From positions 1-26,406 of the forward strand of contig DIOT01000053.1 of the NCBI GenBank assembly GCA_002426195.1: a stretch of 26,406 nucleotides of DNA, read 5' to 3'. A program made the translations under genes and the position numbers. How positions within the stretch are numbered: the first letter of the stretch is position 1; each line of letters opens with the position of its first letter. This stretch comes from Bacteroidales bacterium UBA5507 (GTDB taxonomy: Bacteria; Bacteroidota; Bacteroidia; Bacteroidales; Lentimicrobiaceae). The notes below the pieces were generated by a model. The model was not told the DNA's origin. It ran no database searches and saw only the letters and a program-made list of their open reading frames with translations. This document shows, one piece after another, positions 1 to 7,808 of this stretch.

Positions 1-423
1 ACAAAAAATAAAGAGTTAGTGACTCATTCACTTAGGCTAATCACCAAGAATGATATATTAAGCAAAATCTCAAATTTGTCTGTTAAATACTACGAAAATA
101 ATGGTTTAACAAAAGAATGCTATAATGACTTTGTTCGTATTGTTGAAGAGAACGGTAATCTGGATAAGGAATGGGATCAATTCAGAGTACTGTTTGAAGA
201 AGTACATCACAATTTTTTTTCTAATCTAAAGCAATCGTTTCCTGATCTTACTTCACATGATTTAAGATTTTGCTCTTACATAAAGATCAATTTGACAACC
301 AAGGAAATTGCAAAGCTGTTAAATATCTCACCTGGAACAGTAAGAACTTTTAAATACAGGCTAAAAATCAGGTTTAGACTTAACCCTGAGACTAGTATTG
401 AGGACTTCTTGAGAGATATCTAA
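1..423 (+). CDS. TPR/LuxR-type transcriptional regulator, C-terminal part (5' end outside window)
   Basis: The reading frame is open from the first base, so this is the last 140 codons of a longer gene rather than a small gene starting at the GTG at 19. The visible part has a helical linker and then a GerE/LuxR-like helix-turn-helix at about residues 78-125 (LTSHDLRFC, TTKEIAKLLNISPGTVR). It aligns without gaps to the last 140 residues of the regulator at 12150-13958, with about half of the positions identical by eye. The missing part is therefore probably TPRs plus a transmembrane segment. The role inferred is DNA binding in the cytoplasm as the output of a membrane-bound one-component regulator. 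The next gene downstream, 180 bases away, encodes a T9SS cargo whose paralogue also follows the related regulator. Confidence 0.85.
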   Translation, partial: TKNKELVTHSLRLITKNDILSKISNLSVKYYENNGLTKECYNDFVRIVEENGNLDKEWDQFRVLFEEVHHNFFSNLKQSFPDLTSHDLRFCSYIKINLTTKEIAKLLNISPGTVRTFKYRLKIRFRLNPETSIEDFLRDI

Positions 424-555
424 TTCACCCTCCCCCGATTATATAGCTTTACTTTCATTTATTGTTACAGCCCAACATTTATAAAATCGAATGGATTATT
501 TTTTTTGTCTATACTTTGTATATGGCTAATTTTTCCTTTAAGCTCTTATTCATTC

Positions 556-563
556 TATTTTTG
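556..563 (+). promoter_or_regulatory. Possible Bacteroidota -7 promoter element
   Basis: The octamer TATTTTTG fits the TAnnTTTG consensus known for the -7 element of Bacteroidota. It lies 40 bases before the ATG at 604. No convincing -33 TTTG is seen at the right distance, so the call is weak. Confidence 0.25.
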
Positions 564-583
564 GAATATTCAAATTAATTATT

Positions 584-593
584 CCTTAAACAA
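584..593 (+). promoter_or_regulatory. Shared CCTTAAACAA element upstream of secreted-protein gene
   Basis: This 10-mer lies 10 bases before the ATG at 604 and recurs exactly at 14036-14045 ahead of the paralogous gene. A variant lacking one A lies ahead of both Asp-box genes. It could be an untranslated-leader signal or a regulator half-site; chance in AT-rich DNA is not excluded. Confidence 0.25.
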
Positions 594-603
594 TTTAACT
601 GTA

Positions 604-2772
604 ATGAAAACAAAAATCTTACTCCTTTTCGTGTTGGCAATTCCTCTCGTTTCTTTTGCACAACAAAGCCAGAAAATTAAAGAATTAGAAAATGGAAACA
701 CTCATTACTTATATGAGGGTGCGAAATGCAAATTATCACTCAATCTCTATAATTCGGATGATGAACATGATTATTGTTTCCAAAACATCAATAAGATAAA
801 GGGAAATGCTAATGGGGAACAAGATGCCTTATTAATCAATCCGGAACTTGTCCATTTAACAATAAACTTTAATGAACCCATGAATAGCAATACTGATTTT
901 GTAATTTCAAACAATGTTACTGCTTATGGAAAACTTGAAGTGAACTGGTCAGGTGATAAAAAGATTGCTGAGATTGATTTGGAACCAGGAAACTATGAAA
1001 TTTTTGCAATGAATAATTATTGGCAAACAACCGGTGATATAGCTTTTGTACTGCTTAGTAATTTTGTTTTAAACAGTGACACTATTGCAGTAATAGATTT
1101 TTCTACAATGGCAAATAATTCGTTGAGCGTTTCACATAATGATGAAATAGGGCAAGAAATACAATATTCTGACAGCTCAATCATAAAAAGCCAAAGAATG
1201 GTTAATGTAGAATTTCCTGATGAATGCTATTTTCAATCCTGCTCAGTCTATAGTAATATACCATTATCAGGTAATTTGAGATTTTCAGATTTCAATGAAA
1301 ATTTCAAGATTATTGTAAATTATATGTGCGTAAAGGATAAAAAGCTATATATCAGTGATATTGGTCAGATTAATGGTATTTTTAAAGATACATTGCTGAG
1401 TAATAATTCATCAACTTATAAAAGTTTGAAATTGGGTTGTCAATTCTCACCTACAACAAGTGAATTGAACTATTTGACTTTTGACTATGGGGCAATATTT
1501 AAGTATAACACTACTTTTATGCTTTTTTTACATGAACAGCTTAATGATAACTTTCCTTTTGCCTCTTCGGACACCCTGGTTGCATTCTTATCGAATAGTG
1601 AAATGCCGGGGAACAGATCTATATTTTCATTTATTACTGATGTAAGTTTTTGGGAAAAAGTACCTGATGATGATTATCCACCTAAAAGAATTACCACTGA
1701 TCCTATGAGAATTACCTATAATGATAGCATTGCAGTTACAAAGTGGAATCGAACAATTTTAACTCCTGTTTTCCCTGATGAAAGTTATATTTTAACAGGT
1801 AATACATCTCCTTTTATTACTTTTAATTTCGAAAATAAAGTAGCCTGTGAAAATTGTATTTCCGGATATGCAATGGAAATTGGCCAGACAGGCGAGCAAA
1901 GATATAGTGACCTGAAAGTAAGCACATATGAAATAACAAGAGATGGTGAACTGCTATCAGGTGGCTTATTAACTGATTTTTATGAACCATTCATAATAGA
2001 TGTTCCAGGTATTTATGGATTTTCAGTTGAAAATAAGAACTTTAAGATAAGAGAAATGTCGGGCATATCGAGGCTCGAGGCAAGTTTTAATATGACCAAT
2101 TATGATGCAAACCCTCCTGTACTTTCATTTGTAAAATTGCTGGATTCAGAAGGGAAAATTGACAATTCTTTCAATTCCAATGAGCCTTGTGAATTGATAT
2201 TTAGCGCATTTGACAAAGATATCGAGTCGGGAACCCTATCAAATGTCGCCAATGTTGAATTGTTTTATAAAAAGATGGACAGCGATATCTGGATAAAATT
2301 ATCTGACGAAATTTCTTATGAATTGTTTGATAGTGTTAACTATGGAGGGATCTATACTTGTAACATAACTGAAGCTTTTGCACTATTTGATACTCCGGGA
2401 TATTTAGATTTGAAATTGGTAATAACTGACCTGGTAGGTAATTCTATTACTCAGACTCTTCACCCTGTTGCATATATAGCCGGTGATGTAAAAACGCCAT
2501 GTATTGAAAAACCAAGTGGAATATCTTTAGAAGTATGGCCTAATCCAATAAAAGATTGTTTTTCCGTAGCATTCAATCTAATGAGAGATTCAAAAGTAAA
2601 AATTACTTTATATGACTTATCAGGCAGGCTGGTAAAAACTCTGCTTAATAGTGATTTTTCGTATGGGAAACATGAAATTACTTTAGACTCGAGCGCTATG
2701 ACGACTGGTTTGTACTCATTAATAATAGAAACAGACTACTCAGTAGAATCGAGTATAATAATCAGGAATTAA
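604..2772 (+). CDS. Secreted protein of unrecognised family with T9SS type A sorting domain (copy 1)
   Basis: The 722-residue protein starts at the ATG at 604, which gives a clean signal peptide (MKTKILLLFVLAIPLVSFA); the open frame upstream to 505 lacks one. I do not recognise the central region. It reads as all-beta, with short conserved stretches (LVHLTINFNEPMN, DLKLVITD, HPVAYI) shared in order with the protein at 14074-16209. A region near residues 500-620 (PPVLSFVKL, LFYKK) resembles the Ig-like modules found near the ends of many T9SS cargos. Residues about 645-722 form the T9SS type A sorting domain (WPNPIKDCF, ITLYDLSGRLVKTL, GLYSLII). The expected location is the cell surface or medium. 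It follows a LuxR-type regulator gene, the same arrangement as its paralogue. Function is unknown; an adhesive or binding role is only a guess. Confidence 0.9.
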   Translation: MKTKILLLFVLAIPLVSFAQQSQKIKELENGNTHYLYEGAKCKLSLNLYNSDDEHDYCFQNINKIKGNANGEQDALLINPELVHLTINFNEPMNSNTDFVISNNVTAYGKLEVNWSGDKKIAEIDLEPGNYEIFAMNNYWQTTGDIAFVLLSNFVLNSDTIAVIDFSTMANNSLSVSHNDEIGQEIQYSDSSIIKSQRMVNVEFPDECYFQSCSVYSNIPLSGNLRFSDFNENFKIIVNYMCVKDKKLYISDIGQINGIFKDTLLSNNSSTYKSLKLGCQFSPTTSELNYLTFDYGAIFKYNTTFMLFLHEQLNDNFPFASSDTLVAFLSNSEMPGNRSIFSFITDVSFWEKVPDDDYPPKRITTDPMRITYNDSIAVTKWNRTILTPVFPDESYILTGNTSPFITFNFENKVACENCISGYAMEIGQTGEQRYSDLKVSTYEITRDGELLSGGLLTDFYEPFIIDVPGIYGFSVENKNFKIREMSGISRLEASFNMTNYDANPPVLSFVKLLDSEGKIDNSFNSNEPCELIFSAFDKDIESGTLSNVANVELFYKKMDSDIWIKLSDEISYELFDSVNYGGIYTCNITEAFALFDTPGYLDLKLVITDLVGNSITQTLHPVAYIAGDVKTPCIEKPSGISLEVWPNPIKDCFSVAFNLMRDSKVKITLYDLSGRLVKTLLNSDFSYGKHEITLDSSAMTTGLYSLIIETDYSVESSIIIRN

Positions 2773-2802
2773 GGAAATAAGTTCTTTATTTTAAATAGCA
2801 AC

Positions 2803-2882
2803 TAAGCACTCCACCACACATGAAAGGTTTTGTAGGGGTGCTTATGTGCTTAAAGAGCGGTTTTGTTAAGGCGTTTTTTTTT
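2803..2882 (+). terminator. Probable terminator region
   Basis: A 10-bp stem (TAAGCACTCC at 2803-2812 with GGGGTGCTTA at 2835-2844, one G-T pair) is followed about 30 bases later by a run of nine T at 2874-2882. The stem and T-run are not adjacent, so this may be two weak elements. It separates the gene ending at 2772 from the one starting at 2949. Confidence 0.4.
2862..2872 (-). promoter_or_regulatory. GCCTTAACAAA element (reverse orientation) upstream of first Asp-box gene
   Basis: The 11-mer read on the - strand is identical to 9530-9540 on the + strand. The two copies lie 76 and 62 bases before the starts of the two Asp-box paralogues. Its opposite orientation here, next to a T-run, weakens a simple promoter reading. 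Confidence 0.2.
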
Positions 2883-2948
2883 ATTGAATGATTAGTTTAT
2901 GAGATTTTTGATCCTTTCTATTCACTAAAATTATAAGGAGACAAAAAG

Positions 2949-5939
2949 ATGCTTTCAAAATTTAATCTTCCATTTACAACACATTTTATGCTTATGATGA
3001 TGTTGCTTTTTTCAGCTAACATACTGAATGCCGGAGACAGAACATGGACAACTAAAGGACCATACGGAGGGCAGATATTCTGTATTGTTAAAAATCCGTT
3101 GAATCCTCAAATTCTGTATGCAGGATCTGCCGGGGGTTTGAGTAAAAGCATTGACGGTGGTAATTCATGGGAGTTGATTTTGAGTGAGGGTATTGTTAAG
3201 TCACCAAAGAAAATTATTATTACACAAATCCATATTGATAACACAAATCCCAACAGAATTATCGCCTGTTGTCAGAATGCAGGACTGTACTTGACTACTA
3301 ATGGTGGTCAGAATTGGGAATATTTAGGATTTGGAAATATGAATGAACAGGCATGGTCGGCTGTTTCTATTTCATCACTGTCACAGTGCATTTACGTTTC
3401 AAATAATTCGTATAATCATAACATTTTTTATAGTGAAGATAATGGTCAAAATTGGGTTGACATTGGGATTGAAGGCTCTATTGGCCCCTTAATTAGTGAT
3501 CCGTTTGAACCCTATGTCATTTATTGTGCAGGACAATTCGGTGTGTACAGACGATCATACTTTGACACTGAATGGACTTCTATAAGTACGGGTTTGCCGG
3601 CAGTACCTGATGAGGTTAATATTTCTACACTGATAGCTGATCCAATAACACCTGGAACGATATATGCAGTTTCAAGTGGCTATGGACTTTATAAAACAAC
3701 TGATTATGGACAAACATGGTCTTTGCTTTATTCTGATATTGGAAGTTATTCAGATTATAAACAAGATTTAATGGCAATCTCAACATTAGATAACAATGTT
3801 ATTTATGCTATTTCAGGAAATCAATTATTAAAAACCACTGATGCCGGAGTAAGTTGGAATTCTATATTATCTACCTGCAAGACTTTAGTTTCAGTTGAAA
3901 TCATTCCTGGTAATCCTGATGTAATTTATGCGGGTGATGTATATAATGGTATCTTAAAATCAATAAATGGAGGAGAAAATTGGGAGTATGTCAATAAGGG
4001 ATTGTCAAATTCACTAATTCAAACAATTGAACTAGATCCTTCATATCCTGGGACATTATATGCCGGTTCTGCGGGTGGGGATATGTCGGGTGGATTTTTC
4101 AAAAGTGAATCAATTGACGGTGAATGGATTGCCTTAAATTCTGGGCTAACATGTGAAGTCGTTACTGCCATAGCTGTCAATCCGGAAGATAGCAATATAA
4201 TTTGGATAGGTACATCAAAACATGGTTTGTTTAAGAGCACAGATGGTGGTCTTACATGGAGTGGTTTTGAAATTGGGCTCTCAGAACCATATAAAGAGAT
4301 TATTGACATTATATTTGATCCATTAGATCATAAGATAATCTACGTGGCTCATAAATCCGAATTATTCAAGTCAGTGGATGGTGGTGCTAATTGGGCTTTG
4401 GCCGGATCAATGCCTGATGATGCTTCCATAAAACAACTGCAGATAATTGGAAAGGATTTTTCAAGTCTTTACGTTGCTACAGGAGGAAACTGGTCTGCTT
4501 CATTGTATAAAAGCATTGATGGAGGTATAAACTGGTATGAAGTCACTAATAACAGCTCAATTGAAAGCTTTGCAGTCGACCCTGCTGATGAGAATATAAT
4601 CTATTATAGTAGTTATGAAACCGGATTAAAGAAAACAGTTGATGGTGGATTAACCTGGTTTCAAAAAGATGACGGGCTTGGTTGGTATTCACCTGTGCAT
4701 CCATGGATAACGTCAATAATAATAGATCCGGATAATCATGATTTAATATATGCCGGACTACAAGGATTAGGTGGAGCTCCCTGGGGTATTCCCGGTGGTG
4801 TATATGTTACAAACAATGGTGGAGATAGTTGGGAGCCTATGATGGATGGATTAGATTTATGGGATGTTAGACAATTATTATATGACAGGCGAGATGGGAA
4901 CTTATATGCAGCGATAGGGCAAGGAGGAGTATATTCATACTCTACCAAAACACTAATTGGTGCACCAACAATAATATCAATTAATGATGTGCCTGATGAC
5001 CAGGGAAAACAAGTTTATTTAAAATGGGCAGCATCAGATAATGACAACACAATTTCAGAAAATCCAGTTACTCAATATGGAATCTGGAGGAAGATAGCAG
5101 CTAATAAGGTAAATTATTGTGAAAACGAAGAGAAAAGTGAAAGTGTTGCCTTATCTGTTACAATGGAAGGATGGCAGGCAATAGCTTCAGTACTAGCTGT
5201 CCAGGAGCCAAGTTATCTTTTTGCTGCTCCGACACTTGCAGATTCAAATAATGTGTCAACTAATCTGTCTGTATTTGCCATTACTGCTCACACTCAAGAA
5301 CCATTGATCTGGATTTGCTCATTGCCAGATTCAGGCTATTCAGTAGACAATATTGCTCCTGAACCCGCTTTTAATCTACATGGAGATGTTTTAAATAGTA
5401 CAATCGCTCTTAAGTGGGAAACAAACTTCCAATCCTCCGACTTCTCATATTTTGCAGTATATCGTGATACGATTGCCGGATTTGTACCACAAGCAAATAA
5501 TTTGCTGGCAACATGTACTGAGAATTTGTATATAGATAACATTACCAATAATGGGAAGGCTTACACATACATTGTTACTTGCTTTGATATAAATGGTAAT
5601 GAGAGTGATTTCTCTAATGAAGCTCAATTCAAACCTAATGGAATGGACGAAGATAAATCCGGCTTTAATTCTATCATCAGTTATCCCAATCCTTTTACTG
5701 ATTATATTCAATTTGATTTTCCTTGCAAGGGTATGGGCAGTGAAATATTAATTGAGATATACTCTGCACAGGGTGATATAATAAGGACTATTTCACACCA
5801 AGTAAATTATTATGGTAATAACTCGTATATTTGGGATGGAAAGAATAATGAAGGGATCAATTCTGGAAGAGGTATTTACATTATTATTGTGAAGGAATCG
5901 GATATAATAACAGGTATTGGTAAGATTATGAAATTATAG
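2949..5939 (+). CDS. Secreted Asp-box (BNR/sortilin-like) beta-propeller protein with T9SS type A sorting domain
   Basis: The 996-residue protein has an AAGGAG ribosome site eight bases before its ATG and a signal peptide of about 28 residues. Residues about 30-670 carry roughly eleven Asp-box motifs (SxDxGxxW), such as SIDGGNSW, TTDYGQTW, STDGGLTW and NNGGDSW. This repeat pattern is characteristic of sortilin/VPS10, sialidase and xyloglucanase-type propellers. Two fibronectin III-like segments follow (about 672-800, ISINDVPDDQG; and 805-900). A FlgD-like T9SS sorting domain ends the protein (about 908-996, SYPNPF, IEIYSAQGD, IWDGKN). No sialidase arginine-triad or catalytic residues could be assigned, so a binding or scaffold role is as likely as glycan hydrolysis. 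The start of the mature protein resembles that of the protein at 9603-11981 (TW..KGPYGG versus TWSSNGPFGG), so the two are paralogues bracketing two regulator genes. Confidence 0.92.
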   Translation: MLSKFNLPFTTHFMLMMMLLFSANILNAGDRTWTTKGPYGGQIFCIVKNPLNPQILYAGSAGGLSKSIDGGNSWELILSEGIVKSPKKIIITQIHIDNTNPNRIIACCQNAGLYLTTNGGQNWEYLGFGNMNEQAWSAVSISSLSQCIYVSNNSYNHNIFYSEDNGQNWVDIGIEGSIGPLISDPFEPYVIYCAGQFGVYRRSYFDTEWTSISTGLPAVPDEVNISTLIADPITPGTIYAVSSGYGLYKTTDYGQTWSLLYSDIGSYSDYKQDLMAISTLDNNVIYAISGNQLLKTTDAGVSWNSILSTCKTLVSVEIIPGNPDVIYAGDVYNGILKSINGGENWEYVNKGLSNSLIQTIELDPSYPGTLYAGSAGGDMSGGFFKSESIDGEWIALNSGLTCEVVTAIAVNPEDSNIIWIGTSKHGLFKSTDGGLTWSGFEIGLSEPYKEIIDIIFDPLDHKIIYVAHKSELFKSVDGGANWALAGSMPDDASIKQLQIIGKDFSSLYVATGGNWSASLYKSIDGGINWYEVTNNSSIESFAVDPADENIIYYSSYETGLKKTVDGGLTWFQKDDGLGWYSPVHPWITSIIIDPDNHDLIYAGLQGLGGAPWGIPGGVYVTNNGGDSWEPMMDGLDLWDVRQLLYDRRDGNLYAAIGQGGVYSYSTKTLIGAPTIISINDVPDDQGKQVYLKWAASDNDNTISENPVTQYGIWRKIAANKVNYCENEEKSESVALSVTMEGWQAIASVLAVQEPSYLFAAPTLADSNNVSTNLSVFAITAHTQEPLIWICSLPDSGYSVDNIAPEPAFNLHGDVLNSTIALKWETNFQSSDFSYFAVYRDTIAGFVPQANNLLATCTENLYIDNITNNGKAYTYIVTCFDINGNESDFSNEAQFKPNGMDEDKSGFNSIISYPNPFTDYIQFDFPCKGMGSEILIEIYSAQGDIIRTISHQVNYYGNNSYIWDGKNNEGINSGRGIYIIIVKESDIITGIGKIMKL

Positions 5940-5973
5940 TAATAATTGTTTTGGCTGGTGTACTACATTGAGG

Positions 5974-6004
5974 ACAGGCTCTAAACAAGAGCCTGTTTTC
6001 TTTT
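5974..6004 (+). terminator. Rho-independent terminator
   Basis: A perfect 9-bp stem ACAGGCTCT/AGAGCCTGT with a five-base loop is followed by TTTCTTTT. It lies 35 bases after the stop of the Asp-box gene and ends that transcript before the regulator pair. Confidence 0.85.
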
Positions 6005-6033
6005 ATATGAATACTTAGGATGCAAATTTTAGG

Positions 6034-6041
6034 TATCTTTG
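6034..6041 (+). promoter_or_regulatory. Candidate -7 promoter element for the regulator pair
   Basis: TATCTTTG matches TAnnTTTG exactly, lies just after a strong terminator and 23 bases before the start codon at 6065. No clear -33 element is seen. It is the only candidate promoter before the two-gene regulator operon. Confidence 0.45.
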
Positions 6042-6064
6042 AAATAATAATTAAATAGCCGGCA

Positions 6065-7789
6065 TTGAATTTAAAATTTCAAGTCCTGATTATACCTTTC
6101 ATCCTGATAGCTTTACAATCAAAAAGTCAGGATGTTGATTCACTTGATAATTTGATTGACCGGGAGATGAAATTATCAGAGAGAATTGACCTGTTACTTG
6201 ATTTTTCTGAAGATATGCACAGTTCTGATCCTCAACGAGCAATTCAGTATGCTAAAAAGGCACTTAATATTGCCTCAAAAAATCGCGACGAAAAACGTAT
6301 CCTTAATTCATACATTATCCTATCATATACCCATTGGTCATTAAGTCAATTTGATTCAGCCTTCAAATATTCCGATCTGGCAATAGAGTTAGCCCGAGAA
6401 CAGAATTTATTAAAGGAGGAAATAAGGGCATTAAGAATTAAGGGCCATATATTCAACGATATGGGGCTATATAAAAAAAGTGTGGAATGCTATACCAGAT
6501 GTTTATATATTGCTGAAGAAGAACATGATAAATTAGAAATAGGGACTTCATACAGCAATATCGCTTCAATTTATCTGGTTGAAGAGGACATTCAAAATGC
6601 ACTTTATTATTTCCATAGTGCACTAAATATTTCTAAAGAATTAAAAGACAAGGAGAATATTGCTAAAGGTTATAATAATATTGCAGCAGCATTAACAAGT
6701 GCAAAGGAACCTGATTTACCAAAAGCTGAAACCTATTTTCGACTCGCACTTGAAATAAATAAAACATTGAATAACAAGAGATCGATTGGAATAAATTATC
6801 TTAATCTTGGAGATGTTTTGACAAAACAGAAAAAGTTTGATCGAGTACATGAATACTACAATCTTGCACTAGAACAATTTCAAAGCATCGGTGATACGCT
6901 ATACATTTCATGGGTAAATATAAATCTCGGGCAGTACTATCAAATTCATCACGAGTACCTCAAAAGCAACAATTATGCAACATATGCTTTTAGCGAAGGT
7001 GAAAAACATGGTTTTTTAAGAGTTGTTATTCAGGCTACTCATCTTCTAAGAAACAACTTTTTAGCAATGCATGATACAATTTCAGCATTTAAGTTCGACA
7101 TGATAAATGACAGCCTAAATGATGAGCTTGATGAATTTGAAAAGAAATCAGATCTTGCCAAATTAATGATGCAATATAAGACTGAGGAAGATGACAGAGA
7201 AAAAGGTGCTCAACAACAAAAGAAAGAAAGGTTCTATTTATTTCTAATTATACTAATTGTGGTTTTATGTACATTTCTGCTCATCTGGTCCTCACATAAA
7301 AGAAGATCAAGAAGCAAGAAATTATTACAGGTAAATGATGAAATGCAAAATGATATTGATATAAAGAGTAGAGAACTGGTACTCAGTACAATGTCAAAAT
7401 TAAAACAAAATGAAATGTTGATGCAAATTTCTGATGAAATAGCATTATTAAAAGAAGATATAGCGGACGATGACATAAAGCAAAAAATCATGCAAATTGC
7501 TCAGAAAATAAGAGTTAGTTCCAAGGCGCAGATTTGTGTTGAATTTGAGCTTCGTTTCACACATGTTCATGAAGGATTTTTTACCAAATTATTAGAGCAA
7601 TACCCCGAACTGACTTCAAATGAGTTAAGGCTATGTGCGTTACTCAAACTCAACATGAGTACCAAAGAAATGGCAGATTTGACAGGTCAATCGCTTAATG
7701 CAATAGAAATGGCAAGGTTTAGAATTAGGAAAAAATTAGGCATATCAAATACTAATCAGAACTTAGTCGGCTTTTTGTCCAAAATATAG
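6065..7789 (+). CDS. Membrane-anchored TPR regulator with LuxR-type HTH
   Basis: The 574-residue protein begins at a TTG: an in-frame stop lies at 6056-6058, and the first internal ATG would remove the whole signal peptide (residues 1-22, ending SKSQ). Residues about 45-330 hold tetratricopeptide repeats (for example NIASIYLVEEDIQNALYY). One transmembrane segment spans about 390-408 and is followed by the strongly basic HKRRSRSKK. This places the TPRs in the periplasm and the rest in the cytoplasm. A coiled-coil linker leads to a GerE/LuxR-like HTH at about 516-560 (LTSNELRLCALLKLNMSTKEM). There is no receiver or kinase domain, so it looks like a one-component sensor-regulator. It ends 19 bases before the next regulator gene, suggesting an operon. 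Ligand and targets are unknown; the flanking Asp-box genes are the obvious candidates. Confidence 0.9.
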   Translation: MNLKFQVLIIPFILIALQSKSQDVDSLDNLIDREMKLSERIDLLLDFSEDMHSSDPQRAIQYAKKALNIASKNRDEKRILNSYIILSYTHWSLSQFDSAFKYSDLAIELAREQNLLKEEIRALRIKGHIFNDMGLYKKSVECYTRCLYIAEEEHDKLEIGTSYSNIASIYLVEEDIQNALYYFHSALNISKELKDKENIAKGYNNIAAALTSAKEPDLPKAETYFRLALEINKTLNNKRSIGINYLNLGDVLTKQKKFDRVHEYYNLALEQFQSIGDTLYISWVNINLGQYYQIHHEYLKSNNYATYAFSEGEKHGFLRVVIQATHLLRNNFLAMHDTISAFKFDMINDSLNDELDEFEKKSDLAKLMMQYKTEEDDREKGAQQQKKERFYLFLIILIVVLCTFLLIWSSHKRRSRSKKLLQVNDEMQNDIDIKSRELVLSTMSKLKQNEMLMQISDEIALLKEDIADDDIKQKIMQIAQKIRVSSKAQICVEFELRFTHVHEGFFTKLLEQYPELTSNELRLCALLKLNMSTKEMADLTGQSLNAIEMARFRIRKKLGISNTNQNLVGFLSKI

Positions 7790-7808
7790 GTCTTTTAATT
7801 TAAGGGTT

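Noticed and set aside
505..603. N-terminal extension of the first secreted protein in the same frame
   Set aside because: It begins at a TTG, reads as hydrophobic AT-rich sequence, and would bury the clear signal peptide that starts at the ATG at 604.
4019..4948. Antisense open frames within the Asp-box gene
   Set aside because: They are shadows of a strongly supported coding region with Asp-box repeats and show no domains of their own.
2949..5939. Sialidase (neuraminidase) annotation from the Asp-box repeats
   Set aside because: Asp-boxes alone are structural; the catalytic arginine triad and nucleophile could not be identified, so no enzyme activity is assigned.
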